A program made the translations under genes and the position numbers. Below the pieces are notes generated by a model. It ran no database searches, had not been told where the DNA came from, and saw nothing but the letters and a program-made list of their open reading frames with translations. A DNA stretch of 64,000 nucleotides from Tachypleus tridentatus (Eukaryota; Arthropoda; Merostomata; Xiphosura; Limulidae), in contig NW_027467782.1 in assembly GCF_004210375.1 (NCBI RefSeq), positions 22,237,276-22,301,275 on the forward strand, written 5' to 3'. Shown here piece after piece: positions 11,205 through 23,264 of this stretch. The stretch's first letter is position 1. The number at the start of each line of letters is the position of its first letter.

Positions 11205-11345
11205 ATTTTACTTTAACATAAAAAATATGCTACATCTTTTACTTTGAATGTGAAAGATAGACAATATATATTTTACTTTAACATCAAAAAATATGCTACA
11301 TCTTTTACTTTGAATGTGAAAGATAGACAATGTATATTTTACGGC
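11205..11345. repeat. Duplicated 72-bp unit
   Basis: TATATTTTACTTTAACAT, ATGCTACATCTTTTACTTTG and AATGTGAAAGATAGACAA appear twice in a row, with a third partial start. Confidence 0.8.
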
Positions 11346-11789
11346 GACGAACGAACAATGGATTTTAGTGTTATAAGCCCATAGACTTTCTACTCTCCCA
11401 CTGGCAAATTAGAATATGCTGATACTTCGATTACTTAGACTAGTGAAGAAACTAGTTAGAATATTAATTATTTTATATATCTTGCAGTACGTCTTACTTG
11501 ACGCAATCTGCTATGAAACACCACTTTGAAATACATAATTTTAAAAGACAACTATTAACCGAACCAGCACAGATTTTAATATGAAAATAAAATACGTAGT
11601 TTAAGTAGATGATCCGGTATAAGCCAGTGTATAAGACGATACTTTTTAGTCTTAAAACAATGTCTGATTTCACCTCTCGTCTTATAAGACCTATAAATAC
11701 ATAGGCTCAAAAGTAAAGGTGTAGTAATAACTCTCCGGTCGGTAGCATATTTATCCAAAATTGTGTAGTTTATTTTACTTTGTTTTTAG

Positions 11790-11862
11790 TAGTCCCCCAG
11801 TGTGGTGGGCAGAGCACAGATAGCCCATTGTGTAGCTTTGTGCTTAATTCAAAACAACAACG
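11790..11862 (+). mobile_element. SINE family 2, 3' part
   Basis: GTGGTGGGCAGAGCACAGAT, then AGCCCATTGTGTAGCTTTGT and GCTTAATTCAAAACAACAAC. The tail resembles that of family 1 (AGATAGCCC...GTAGCTTTG.GC..AATTCAAAAC). Confidence 0.75.
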
Positions 11863-12081
11863 TTTTTCAGTAAATGAGTCGATATCATGCCATATAGTGT
11901 GTTATAATGACATATTTGTCTCGAGTTTTTACACCTAGAAGTTATTTCTCAAACGTGTTAATTACAATTAATCAAGTCATTTTGATCTGAAATGTTTTGA
12001 TCGTATTTGTCATAGTAAAATATTGGTAATATTGTATGTAACACACGTTAGTTTTATTAACATGTTTTTATTGCTCTTTTT

Positions 12082-12345
12082 AAATTCGCGCAAAGCTACA
12101 CGAAGGATATCTGCGCTAGCCGGTTCCTAATTTAATAGTGTATGACTAGAGGGAAGGCACAGCTAGTCACCATCATCCACCACCAAAATTTAGGCTACTT
12201 TTTTACCAACTAATAATGGGATTGACCGTCACATTATAACGCTTAAAAGGCAGAAAGGGCGAGCATATTTGATCAGATGAAGATTCGAACTAGTGACTCT
12301 CAGAATGCGAGTCGAGCGCCTTTATCACCTAGCCATGTTAGGTCC
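12082..12345 (-). mobile_element. SINE family 1, full length, minus strand
   Basis: Reads as the reverse complement: tail AAATTCGCGCAAAGCTACAC at 12082, core, then head CTAGCCATGTTAGGTCC at the right end. Confidence 0.9.
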
Positions 12346-12913
12346 AATATGGTTTTGTAGAACATCTTAAGGTTTGATATTTTGATTATATAAAACGATT
12401 TAAAATGTAATGAAAACTTCGTAAAGTTGCTTGTTACATGTTTGTGATATAATGAAGGCCGGATTGAGCTGTGTGTAGCATTTGAATTGCATGAAAAAAA
12501 CACAATCGTTGTTACATTGAATATCCTAGAGTTCATTGTGTAAAAGTGACACATACACTTTACAAAAGTAACATCCTAGACTTGATAGACAACAGAGGTC
12601 ATGTTATACACCGAACCTCAAAGAAATACACTGAACTAGCTCAAAACATCCAGGGTCGTTTTATATTTGGAATCATCTTTACACCGAAAAATATGGTAGT
12701 AGTTACAAACTTAAACAACTATTCTGGCTAACTATACCGTTATCATTAATTGTTACAGACAAGAAACAATTAGAATATAATTAAAATCATTATACTTTAT
12801 TTTCACATGTACTACCCTATAAAATAGTTTATTCTCAGTTTAGGTAATATATGTTAATTAATGAATGTTAGAACACCACATTACATAATTATCAAACATA
12901 TAATACATTGAAA

Positions 12914-13092
12914 ACGTGGGGGCGTTATAATGTGACGGTCAATCCCACTATTCGTTGGTAGAGTAGCCCAAGAATTGGTGGTGGGTGGTGCTGACTAGCC
13001 ACCTTTCCTCTAGTCTTACACTACTAAATTAGGGACGGCTAGCGCAGATAGCCCTCGTGTAGCTTTGCGCGAAATTCAAAAACCAAACAAAC
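12914..13092 (+). mobile_element. SINE family 1 without tRNA head
   Basis: Begins at the core (GTGGGGGCGTTATAATGTG) and runs to the tail (GCGCGAAATTCAAAAACC). The head is missing, as expected from 5' truncation during insertion. Confidence 0.88.
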
Positions 13093-13269
13093 TTAAACCA
13101 ATAATATTTTATTGATCTGACACGAAGATCTAAACTTAACAATTTGCAACAATTATGACATTTTCTGAATTATCTTCTCATTATCAATGTTAACATGAAA
13201 TTATTTTACCATAAAACAAGTTTGACAACTTATATGGTGAATGTATTTATACATAATTTATAGTCAGAT

Positions 13270-14749
13270 GGATATTTTTTTTATTTTAAAGAGAAATATA
13301 TGCACCTGTAATAACTGTTACAATACCTGTACTCGTAATAACGTTACAAGCTCAGAGTATGTGATGTTACACGTGTTAAGGCACTGATTGTCAGACCAAA
13401 ATGACAATAACAGTTGTGCACTTTGAAAACGGAGGAAAACAGGATTTTTCGCCAAAACGCATTCGTGTTTAATAAATTTTTTGAAAGATCTGCATGTTCT
13501 GCAAGTGCAACATGTGCAAAATCCCTATAAAGTGACGGGTTCTCGGTTTCCATAGCTCAGTGTTAAGCCACCGACACGCAATACAGTTACGCCAAGACTG
13601 ACTGAAGCACAACACAACAATGCCATTGGTCGCTTGGAAGCAGGCGAATCTCGATCAGATGTTGCCAGATCTGTGAACGTCCACCCAAGCACCATCACAA
13701 GGCTATGGAATCGTCACCAATAACATGGATCAACTCGTGACCGTTCACGATCTGGCAGACCTCGTGTGACCACGCCCGCAAAAGATCGCTACATCCGGTT
13801 ACGTCACCTTCGGGATAGGACCATCACTGCGACGTCTACTGCCTCAAACATACCAGGGCTGCGTAGGATTTCCGATCAGACCGTACGCAACCGTCTACGA
13901 GATGCAGGAATCCGACCTCGACGTCCAGTCAGAGGCATCATCCTCACCCAGCAACATCGTCAAGCACGGCTGCAATGGACTCAGGCACATCGGGTATGGT
14001 CTCATCGACGATGGAGGCATGTTTGGTTCAGCGATGAATTGCGTTTTATGCTTTGTAGGCAGGATGGAAGGACTCGTGTTGACCGTCGCCGAGGTGAACG
14101 TTTTGCTGAAAAACACAGATTTGGTGGTGGCAGCGTCATGATGTGGGGTGCCATCGCCTACAATGCCAGAACAGACCTTTTGCACATTCGAGGGAATCTT
14201 ACGGCTCAACGATACGTCGACAAGATTCTTAGGCCCCATGTGCAACCCATCATGATGAACGTCAACGACGTTTTTCAACATGACAGCGTCCGTCCTCACA
14301 CAATCCGACTCACCACTATCTTTTGAGACACCACAACATCAACGTTCTGGCCTGGCCCTCCAGATCACCAGATTTGAACCCAATCAAACATCTTTGGGAC
14401 GAGTTGGACCGACGTCTGCGACGGCGACAACCTCAACCGCAGACTCTACCTCAGCTTGCAGCAGCTTTTCAGGCTGAGTGGACAGCCATTCCACAGGATG
14501 TGTTTCGTCATCTCATCGCTTCCATGGGCAGGAGATGCCAAGCAGTTATTGATGCTCACGGGGGGCATACTCGTTATTGACGTTGAGTGACGTTAAACTT
14601 CAACTAGTGAGCGTGGACTTCGCCTTTGCAGACTTTGGATGTTCAGCAGTGAATGTACAAAGTTTCAAAATGTCATACAGAACGACACGGAATAAACTTG
14701 TTAATAATTTATCTCAAATTTTGCCTTTTGCGCTTCTCTTTTGAAAAGT
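13270..14749 (+). mobile_element. Tc1-like DNA transposon, decayed copy 1
   Basis: Carries a transposase of the Tc1/mariner superfamily (DD34E). The 3' inverted repeat survives as CTTTTGCGCTTCTCTTTTGA. The matching 5' end is missing, and the element begins abruptly at GGATATTTTTTTT. It is the parent type of copy 2 at 15001. A 5' untranslated stretch (CTCAGAGTATGTGATGTTAC) is shared by both. Confidence 0.88.
13589..14580 (+). pseudogene. Tc1-like transposase, inactive (copy 1)
   Basis: Transposase for cut-and-paste movement. In order: paired-type helix-turn-helix (VNVHPSTITRLWNRHQ, then SGRPRVTTP), second HTH (RRISDQTVRNRLRDAGI), catalytic core WFSDELRF, GGGSVMMWGAI, FQHDSVRPHT and SPDLNPIKHLWDEL. 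The first two Asp are present, but the catalytic Glu of NPIE is Lys. There is a TAA at 13721 inside the first domain, the expected ATG at 13589 reads ACG, and a frame change lies near 14300-14325. This copy cannot make active enzyme. Confidence 0.88.
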
Positions 14750-14750
14750 T

Positions 14751-14997
14751 TAGTTCATCCTCAGCTTTTAAAGGACATACTTCTCTAATCAGTGATTGAC
14801 ACCTATGTTGATGTAGTAGCAGGAAGTAGAAATAGTTCATTTTCAGCTGTTAAAGGACACACTTCTCTAATCAGTGATTGACACCCATGTTGATGTAGTA
14901 GCAGGAAGTAGAAATAGTACATCCTCAGCTATTAAAGGACACACTTCTCTAATCAGTGATTGACACCCATGTTGATGTGGTAGCAGGAAGTAGAAAT
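14751..14997. repeat. Three tandem units of about 83 bp between two Tc1-like copies
   Basis: Unit begins AGTTCATCCTCAGC, then TTAAAGGACACACTTCTC, AATCAGTGATTGACACCC and TAGCAGGAAGTAGAAATA. The array fills the space between the end of copy 1 and the start of copy 2, almost exactly. Confidence 0.9.
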
Positions 14998-15000
14998 ATA

Positions 15001-16146
15001 CTCTTCAAAAAAAGAAATGCAAGAGGGATATTTTTTATTTTAAAGAGAAATATATGTAATAACGTTACAAGCTCAGAGTATGTGATGTTACACGTTTTAA
15101 GGCACTGATTGTCAGACCAAAATGACAATAACAGTTGTGCATTTTGAAAACAGAGGAAAACATCGGATTTTTCGCCAAAACGCGTTCGTGTCCAATAAAG
15201 TTTTGAGAGATCTGCATGTTCTGCAAGTGCAACATGTGCTAAATCCCTATAAAAGTGATGGGTTCTCGGTTTCCATAGCTCAGTGTTAAGCCACCGACAT
15301 GCAATACAGTTACGTTAAAACTGACTGAAGCACAACGCAACAACGTCATTGGTCGCTTGGAAGCAGGCGAATCTCGAACATATGTTGCCATAGCTGTGAA
15401 TGTCCACCCAAGCACCATCACAAGGCTATGGAATCGTCACCAACAACATGGATCAACTCGTGACCGTCCACGATCTGGCAGACCTCGTGTGACCACACCT
15501 GCACAAGATCGCTACATCAGGTTTCGTCACCTTCGGGATAAAACCACCACTGCGACGTCTACTTCCTCAACAGACCTTTTGCACATTCGAGGGAATCTTA
15601 CGGCTCAACGATACTTCGACGAGATTCTTAGGCCCAATGTTCGACCCATCATGGTGAACGTCAATGACGTTTTCAACATGACAACGCCCGTCCTCACACA
15701 GCCCGACTCACCACTGTCTTTTGAGACACCACAACATCAACGTTCTTTCCTGGCCCTCCAGATCACCAGATTTAAACCCCATCGAACATCTTTGGGACGA
15801 GTTGGACCGACGTCTGCGACGGCGACAACCTCAACCGCAGACTCTACCTCATCTTGCAGCAGCTTTGCAGGCTGAGTGGCCAGCCATTCCACAGAATGTG
15901 ATTCGTCATCTCATCGCTTCCATGGGCAGGAGATGCCAAGCAGTTATTGATGCTTTCGGGGCATACTCGTTATTGACGTTGAGTGACGTTAAACTTCAAC
16001 TAGTGAGCGTGGACTTCGCCTTTGCAGACTTTGGATGTTCAGCACTGAATGTGCAAAGTTTCACACATTTCATACAGAACTACCCGGAATAAACTTGTTA
16101 ACAATTTGTCTCATGTTTTCCCTTTTGCGTTTCTTGTTTTGAAGAG
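15001..16146 (+). mobile_element. Tc1-like DNA transposon copy 2, both ends present, internally deleted
   Basis: Inverted ends CTCTTCAAAAAAAGAAATGC and its partner GCGTTTCTTGTTTTGAAGAG, flanked by TATA on both sides, the TA target expected of this superfamily. About 320 bp of the transposase middle found in copy 1 is missing, so it could only have moved with help from another copy. Confidence 0.9.
15316..16000 (+). pseudogene. Tc1-like transposase remnant (copy 2)
   Basis: N-terminal HTH (LEAGESRTYVAIAVNVHPST, RLWNRHQQHGSTRDRPRSG) joins at TSTSS directly to TDLLHIRGNLTAQRY. The second HTH and the first catalytic Asp are therefore deleted. NPIEHLWDELDRR keeps the Glu that copy 1 lost. The frame changes after the middle Asp region. 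Confidence 0.85.
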
Positions 16147-16392
16147 TATATATTCAACTATGCTTATTTTATCCATAGTCTGATGTGAGTGTCTTAAACC
16201 CTTCAAATTTATATTATTTCGTTTAACTAGAAACTACAATTCTCAGATGTTCATAATTTGTATGTTTACCTGGTAGCTAGACCAACATATTTCGTATTAT
16301 TTGTGAAACTGAAATCATAATCTAATTTATCTAACAGAACCAGTTAACTTTTATGACCTTATCTTTCTCGTGTTATTTGTAATTCTACTAGT

Positions 16393-16785
16393 TCAAAACG
16401 TCAGTTTTTGGTTTTACTGGTGGTGTTCACATGTGTCTGTCTTCTAACTCAAAATTCCATGCTTATATTTTATTGGTAATGTTTAGACGTGTCTGTGTTC
16501 TAGCTCAAAAGTGAAGTTTTATTTTTACTGGTAGTGTTCATATGTGTCTGTATTCTTGTTCCAAACATCATGTTTTGGTTTCACTGGTAGTGTTCGCATG
16601 TGTCTTTCTTCTAACTCAAAATTCCATGCTCATATTTTATTGGTAGTGTTTAGACGTGTCTGTGTTCTAGCTCAAAAGGGAAGTTTTATTTTTACTAGTA
16701 GTGTTCATATGTGTCTGTATTCTTGTTCCAAACATCATGTTTTGGTTTCACTGGTAGTGTTCGCATGTGTCTGCATTCCAGGTTA
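16393..16785. repeat. About 56-bp tandem repeat in a three-unit higher-order array
   Basis: Units share ACTGGTAGTGTTCATATGTG and TCTGT. Subtypes (AACTCAAAATTCCATGCT; AGCTCAAAAGTGAAG; GTTCCAAACATCATGT) recur in the same order, giving a period of about 167 bp. The 80-codon frame over it is a by-product. Confidence 0.85.
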
Positions 16786-17430
16786 ACAACATTGGTTCAG
16801 GTGTTGTTCGAAATAAATGGCTGCAAGTAAAGGTCGAAAATAATGAACATAATGAAATGTTTGAAACATAACAGTTGAGAACAGCAAGTTTGAACGTTAG
16901 TAGATATATTTAACCTAATTTTTGTTTAATTATAAGTTTGGAAATAGAAGTTGTGTATATTTTTGTATTCATGAGATCTCGTAGTGCTTGAGCCGCAAGT
17001 CGTAGCTGGCTGTGGTACTGTTTGTCATTTAGTATAAGCTAGAATGTTTTAAACTAGGAAGCCTGTAAATTATTTTATAGAGTATAAAAGTGTTGAAAAA
17101 TGTGTTTGTTTGTTGGACTTAAAGCCACTTTGAGCTGTCTAGTATAGGTGTACAAACAGAAATACTGTTTTATACTAAATTTTTTTAATTTTGTAATTTA
17201 AATGTTCGGTAGTGGGAGTTGCGGGTCCTAAAGATAGTATTGACATGAAAAGGTTTAATAACTTAGGCCAAGAATACCTTAGGCCAAGAATTTTCATTTT
17301 AAGCTATGAGACATTGTGGAGTGATTAGAGTTGTTTCAACAGCATAATTAGATAAAAGAAAGTCACGTGGATATTGGGAACCAGTTTGTGTGTTCGCTAT
17401 CGCTGTTATTGAGTCGTTTCACGTTAATTA
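16786..17430. other. Unassigned DNA
   Basis: A short direct repeat, TTAGGCCAAGAA, twice at 17262-17290. Otherwise nothing recognised. Confidence 0.5.
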
Positions 17431-17574
17431 GTTTGTTTGTTTTGTTTAATTTTGTGCAAGGCTACACGAAGGCTACCTGCGCTAGTCATTCTAATTTTGC
17501 AGTGTAAGACAAGAGAGAAGACAGCTAATCATCACCACCCACTGCCAACTCTTGGGCTACTCTTTTACTAACGA
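17431..17574 (-). mobile_element. SINE family 1, partial, minus strand
   Basis: Tail TTTGTGCAAGGCTACACGAA and core CCAACTCTTGGGCTACTCTT are recognisable. It stops in the core, with no head. Confidence 0.8.
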
Positions 17575-17963
17575 TACATTAAGATACGCGGTTTCTTTTT
17601 TCCGCAACAAAACAGAAAGAAAAAACAAAAATGGCAAACCGAGTGTTTGTAATTTCAAAACTTTAAACAACTCAGAAAAAAAATCGCAGGGTGCGGTATC
17701 TATCAGATGCAACAATGATTTAGTAATAAATCTAACTCGAAGTGAGTTTGTGACGGTTAGGGTCTTTGTTTACTATGATTTCATCTGTTGCTGTATGTGG
17801 ACAGAGCCAACTACTGAAGATTTCTGTCATTATTTTCAAGAAAGCAACTAATAAAACTGTTTTGGGTTTGAATTTTGCAGCTGGGAATATGGTTTATAAT
17901 TATTTTTAACAGTGAGTTTTCGACAGTGAAACATAACAAAACGATTGTTTGTTTCTTTCTTAG

Positions 17964-18035
17964 GTTAGCACAAAGCTCCATATTTTACTATATACTTTCT
18001 GTCTACAGCGAGAAATCGAATTCCTGACTTTATGC
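17964..18035 (-). mobile_element. SINE family 2 fragment
   Basis: TTAGCACAAAGCTCC and GAGAAATCGAATTCCTGACT fit the reverse of family 2 (tail, then B-box region). It is badly eroded and directly abuts the next SINE. Confidence 0.4.
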
Positions 18036-18036
18036 G

Positions 18037-18310
18037 TGGCCCGACATGGCCAAGTGGGTTGAGGCGTGCGACTCGTAATCCGACGGTCGCGGGTTCGAAA
18101 CCCCGTCGCACCAAACATGCTCGCCCTTTTAGCCCTGGGGGCGTTATAATGTAACGGTCAATCCCACTATTTGTTGATAAAATAGAAGCCCAAAAGTTGA
18201 CCGTGGGTGGTGATGATTAGCTGCCTTTTCTCAAGTCTTACACTTCTAAATTATGGACGGCTAGCGCAGATAGCGCTCAAGTAGCTTTGCGCGAAATTCA
18301 AAAACAAATC
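18037..18310 (+). mobile_element. SINE family 1, full length
   Basis: A clear head: GGCCCGACATGGCCAAGTGG, then GCGACTCGTAATCC (loop with CGT at the anticodon position, suggesting a tRNA-Thr ancestor by inference), B-box GGTTCGAAACCCC, core and tail. Confidence 0.93.
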
Positions 18311-18365
18311 ACCCCAAGCGGAGGATAGGACACACATAAAATGTGGTTTAAAATGGTTGAAGTTA

Positions 18366-18460
18366 AGTACAAAACTGCACAATAAGCTATCCGTACTCTG
18401 CCCACCACAGAGATCGAAAACTGGTGTCTAGCCTTCTAACTCTACAGACATATCTCATTG
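18366..18460 (-). mobile_element. SINE family 2, minus strand
   Basis: AATAAGCTATCCGTACTCTG, CCCACCACAGAGATCGAAAA and CTGGTGTCTAGCC follow the reverse of family 2. It is adjacent to a family 1 copy on the same strand, so insertions cluster here. Confidence 0.65.
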
Positions 18461-18702
18461 GTTTGAATTTTGCGAAAAGCAGGACAAGGGCTATCTCTAC
18501 TTACTTTTCATAATTTAGCAACCATAAACTAGAAGAAAGATAGCTAAACACCATCCACCACCAACTCTTAGACTATGCTTTCACCAGCAAATAATGGGAC
18601 TGACCGTCATATATAATGCCCCATGGATGAAAGGGCAAGTATTTTTGGTGACGGAGATTCGAACCCATGACCCTTAAATTCAGAGTCGAGCGCCTTAAAC
18701 AC
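18461..18702 (-). mobile_element. SINE family 1, minus strand
   Basis: Tail GTTTGAATTTTGCGAAAAGC, core CCACCAACTCTTAGACTATG, then the B-box region GATTCGAACCCATGACCC and a shortened head. Confidence 0.85.
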
Positions 18703-19039
18703 GAGATCATACCAAGTATACAACAGCTGTATATAAGTTATCAGAAAAGTGTAGTGCAGCGATTCACGACCTCTAAACCTGTACCTGATCTCAAAATGAA
18801 GGTTCTTGGGTTCGAAACGTGCGTATTCAGTTTTATAGTGTATTTATAGAAGTGGAATATTTAGAGACAAGGATTAATGTTAAAATTTAATGTAATCATG
18901 ATGCTAATATCTGGATGTATTTTATTACTCACAATCTCCAACTGTAACAGATTAGAAGTCTGGGAACAATGTATTTAAGACTATAGAGTGATATACGAAC
19001 ACATGTAACTATTTATTGTAAGAAAACGTAATTTGAGCT

Positions 19040-19195
19040 TATTTTTAATCAGGCAAGTGCTAAGGATCGTAACACACAACAGTATCTATCTAGGCAAATA
19101 CTAGCGATCAGAACATAGATGATTGTTTATCTAAGCAAATACTAGAGATATAAACATAGGTTACTATTTATCCAGACAAGTACTACAAATCAGTA
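19040..19195. repeat. Degenerate tandem repeat, about 55 bp
   Basis: Three to four units of the type AGGCAAATACTAGCGATC, AGAACATAG and TTTATCT. Imperfect. Confidence 0.6.
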
Positions 19196-19204
19196 AAACG
19201 TGCG

Positions 19205-21260
19205 CATGCCATAAATCACGAGTAGAATTATGCACTCTCTTGGCTAGAACACAGCATCACATATGAACCATAAAAGCAAGAAATGAAAATACTTGTTTCT
19301 TTTAATTTCAGTTTGGAAGTACATCTAGTTCACATGGTGTCATTCGTTACTAAGATATAGTTTGTTCTTTACCTGTTTTTTTCTTTAATTTTTGGCTTAC
19401 TGTGTTTCTCCAAAGAAAATTGCAAGATGTAGCTTTCAGTAGGTCCCGGGAACTATGAGGAAAACAGCACCAATAAAGTTATTGAATGGTAAAGAAAGAA
19501 ACATTACCGTGTTTTGTGGAAAGACCACAAGACAACCTTCAGAATCTTGACTGCAGGAGTTTATTTCTGGTGCTGTCATTAGTGAAGATGTACAATCTCT
19601 TACCTTACTGGACCTGTTCATTTTCAGGTCACCACTTTAGTTTCATTGGTCAATGGACTTTCAGAATGACCAGTACGTTGGAATGATCATATGGAGGTAG
19701 TGAGAAGATTTGGCACCAAACTAACACACTTCTGGTTTCGGTTTATGAAACAACGGTTTATCTGCTTACACGTTTTAAGAGCCAAACTAAAAGAAGAACT
19801 GTCTGAGCTGGATAACTTGGTTACATAGAGTTAGCCATTAACATTATGACGAGTTGTATGTGTGACTGCAATACATCCAAGAGAAGAGAACCTAAAACTT
19901 TGCACACATAGTAAGGGGATAGTGTGGGTGTGTACTGAGGTACTATGTGTTAGATTTGACTCAAAAATGTTCTTTATTCTAATTATTCTGCTTTGTAAAG
20001 TCTATAGAAAAGTATCATTTTTCTCTCTCTTACTCAGTACACTATTTTCAACATAAACTTGGGAACTCTAAACATTTGAAGTAAACTATGTTTTGGAAAC
20101 AGAAACAGAGAATTCGGTCGAATTCGAAGACTGAAAAAGATTCAGATAAAATCACAGTAATAAAATAATCGAATGTGAGAAACTAAAGTAAATCTATTTG
20201 TTTTTAAAAAGGGTTGGACTGAATTAAGATTGGAAAATCGTAAAATAAAAATCATCAAAGAATTGGTGCATTGGGGTAGCTATAGAATTAATTGAAATAA
20301 AGGAGACACTTAACTGGTATAGTAAGATCTTAGTGGATCCACTCCTTACTATGTTTTAGTACTGTATATAGTGGCCAGGTTAAATGGATTATAACTAAAA
20401 TATTCCTGGTTGACCAAGTATGATAATGATTGAAAATGTTTCATGACCAATGCTGTCAGTGAACAAAGGTCATGGAGTGACATTATTCACTGGACAAAAA
20501 ATGTAAGTTGAAATTTTTGATATGAGTATGCTTTCTTTGTACACACCCCCACTAAATGATCAAGAAAAAAGATGTTTAACATTACAGATATCAATCTTGA
20601 GGTAAAAAGGACTGGAAGGTTAAACACTAACCATTAGTGGAAAAGGAATATTATATTGTTTGAAATGGTAAGTTGTACCAGTGATGAATATTAGTTGTCT
20701 GTTCTCTTTATTATACTTTTAAAATTAAACAATAAGTTATCCTCTTATAAACACTCTCAAACTCCTATATTTTGTTTTTTCTTTAACTAATTTTTTTTTA
20801 CCCAGTGTTTTCCTTACATCATTACAATATATTACTGATTTGCATGTTTGTTTGTTTCTTCTCTTTATCATTTAATACTAAAACTTATGTTAGTGAACTT
20901 TCTATTTGTCTTTCCTACAAGAAAACATCTCTTAAACAGCAACTTCTATAACTTTTTAAGAAATAAAAATCATTCAATGTTTTTAGGCAAAAATATAATA
21001 TCTACTATTTCTAAACGATTTGGTTTAGATTTGAATTTTTTCAAAATTGTAAAAATAAACTTTAAGAATATAATATAACAAGCTAGAAACTTAACATCTC
21101 CCTCTGAATGCATTAATTAAAATAAAACTACATGTACTTTAGACTTCAAAGGTTTATTACATGCATTAATGATCTAATGATTTCATTCATATATAATTTC
21201 AGTCAGACAATATGGTGAGTGGATGGTAGATAATATTCTAAACATACCAGACAGAATGTG
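19205..21260. other. Unassigned DNA
   Basis: AT-rich with several 60-76 codon open frames that have low-complexity composition and no recognised domain. No splice pattern supports a gene. Confidence 0.5.
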
Positions 21261-21376
21261 TTTGTTTTGTTATAGCAAAGCAACAATGGGCTATCTGCTG
21301 TGTCCACCAAGGGGAACCAAAACCCTGATTTTAGCATTATAAATTCAAACACTTACCTCTGTCCTACTAGGGAACA
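21261..21376 (-). mobile_element. SINE family 2, minus strand
   Basis: AGCAAAGCAACAATGGGCTA, TGTCCACCAAGGGGAACC, and AAACCCTGATTTTAGCATT, down to CCTACTAGGGAAC. It covers most of the element, including the promoter-box region. Confidence 0.65.
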
Positions 21377-22147
21377 GACAATGAACACTTGTATAACAGC
21401 TGTTATGGAGTGAATACCTTTTCTAAGTTAGCATTCACAAACTTCATATCATAAAACTGTTGTTATAACAAACTACTTACATCAATAGTATTCCAACCAC
21501 TACTGTAGTTGTTGTATGCCAGTGAGCCTTATAAGCTGTTAAATGCAATAGTAGCCCACATCAAGATCTTATATCAAGGTTAAAATAGCCTTCTTGTTTT
21601 CAAATTATAAACTTCTCTAAAAAAAAGGATCCCAATTTTTTAGCTTGTTTCACCACAGTCAAATACATTAGACTACTGAAGGTTTTTCAATGTGTGTAAA
21701 TATTCATACTTAAATAATTTTAAACCTTCACACCACCATTATTTTCCAATGGGATTCCAAACATATTTTTACATGGTGTCTTTGTTGTTAATATTTGCAA
21801 TAATTTTATCAAGATACAAATAATAGTTGATACTATGGAATAAGAACCAGAATCTCATTTGAAGTAAATGGTTCAAAAGTTGTATGAAGTTCAAAGTTAG
21901 AAAATTGAAAACAGATGTTTCATTTCAAAGAGAATAACTGATATTTACCTGTAAGACAGGAGTATTATGCAGTGAAAACAATATTTTATTGTTAAAAAGG
22001 CTCCAATGCATACAAAGATTCATTAAAATCCATCATCATATCGTATTATTTACAATAGGAAAATAATTAAATGTTTAAAAATTACCTTTCAAAATTATAC
22101 AAGAGTGTACACGTTATCTTGTATAATTATATGAGAGTAGACAAAGT

Positions 22148-22256
22148 GTTGGGGTGGGTAGTGATGACTAGTTGCTTTCCTACAGTACTTAATCAGGGAC
22201 GACTAGCGCAGATAGCCCTCATGTAGCTTTGCACGAAATTCAAAGCAAACCAAATT
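22148..22256 (+). mobile_element. SINE family 1, 3' fragment
   Basis: GGGTGGGTAGTGATGACTAG, then GGGACGACTAGCGCAGATAG and tail GCACGAAATTCAAAGC. 5'-truncated within the core. Confidence 0.82.
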
Positions 22257-23264
22257 AAAACCAACTGGTCGTTTGCCTTCACTTTTTCCTTCAGTATATA
22301 ATTATTTATTGTTTCTATCAGTTTACATGCTATTCTATCCATGATTCCGATAGCATGTGACCCAATTTAAACACGTTACTTTTGGCCTTCTGCCAAATGA
22401 ATAATTTTGTTTTTTTATGCGAGGGAGAGTAGTAAGCTTGAGTAATTACTGCCTCCAGTCGGCACTGCAAGTTCACGCTGAGTGATTTAGTGATTTCGAT
22501 ATTAGTTGTAACCTGTTATCTTGAACTCGCAAAGTTGGAGAGAAATTCAGATTCTTTTAAAAACAAATCTTAGTCAAAGTGACGCCTGTTAGAAATTGAT
22601 GAAATAACATTTAATTTCGTTTTGACCCCGATTGTCTCAGTATTTAAATTTATAAAACTATAAACATAACCCATATAGCCCTTTTCACTAAAGTTTCTGC
22701 TACATTTACGATTTCAAACAATCGTTTATAAACTCACACTCAGTGAACATGCGCAAGTTAAAGAATTTTGTGAAAACCTATTCTGACCTTCAAGACACGT
22801 GGTACTGAAAACCTAGTTTATAGAACACGAAATATAATACTTAAAGGATTGTTGTTTATAAATGTTTTTTACCATACCCCAGTTTATATCAATTTGCCAC
22901 GCTATGAAAACATTTAGTAAAATGAGGGTTTACATTTCTACGTTTTTAAACAACAACTAGTTTAGTGTTAACTCTAACGTAGACCTTACAAAATCAAATA
23001 TTGGCCTTTATGAGGGTTTTAAGCATAGCAGCAACATATATCAATAGACTATGATCTAATTTGTCTTAATTTAACATTTTAATTAAATAATTACATAAAA
23101 CATCTTTAGTTAGCATGCTTGAACGTCATATAAAATAATTAAGATTCAAATCGAATTAAATGTTTGTCTTGAAAACTTATCCAACACGTAATCGAACAGT
23201 TTTGTGAAACGTTAGGATTAGTCTATTTAACTATTTACGTCACTCGGAAAAGGGTTCACTGCGT
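22257..23264. other. Unassigned DNA
   Basis: Nothing recognised. Frames are short and closed on both strands. Confidence 0.5.

Larger units (their letters stand above)
10707..12081. other. Intergenic or intronic DNA
   Basis: Apart from the 72-bp duplication and the SINE fragment at 11790, I see nothing. Open frames here are short and have no coding character. Confidence 0.5.

Noticed and set aside
13895-14299. 134-codon minus-strand frame over the Tc1-like element
   Set aside because: It is the shadow of the transposase on the opposite strand; the plus-strand frame carries all the family motifs.
18037-18110. Functional tRNA gene
   Set aside because: The tRNA-like part is fused to the SINE core and tail, and the same head recurs at many SINE copies. 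A and B boxes are present but no independent tRNA fold is supported.
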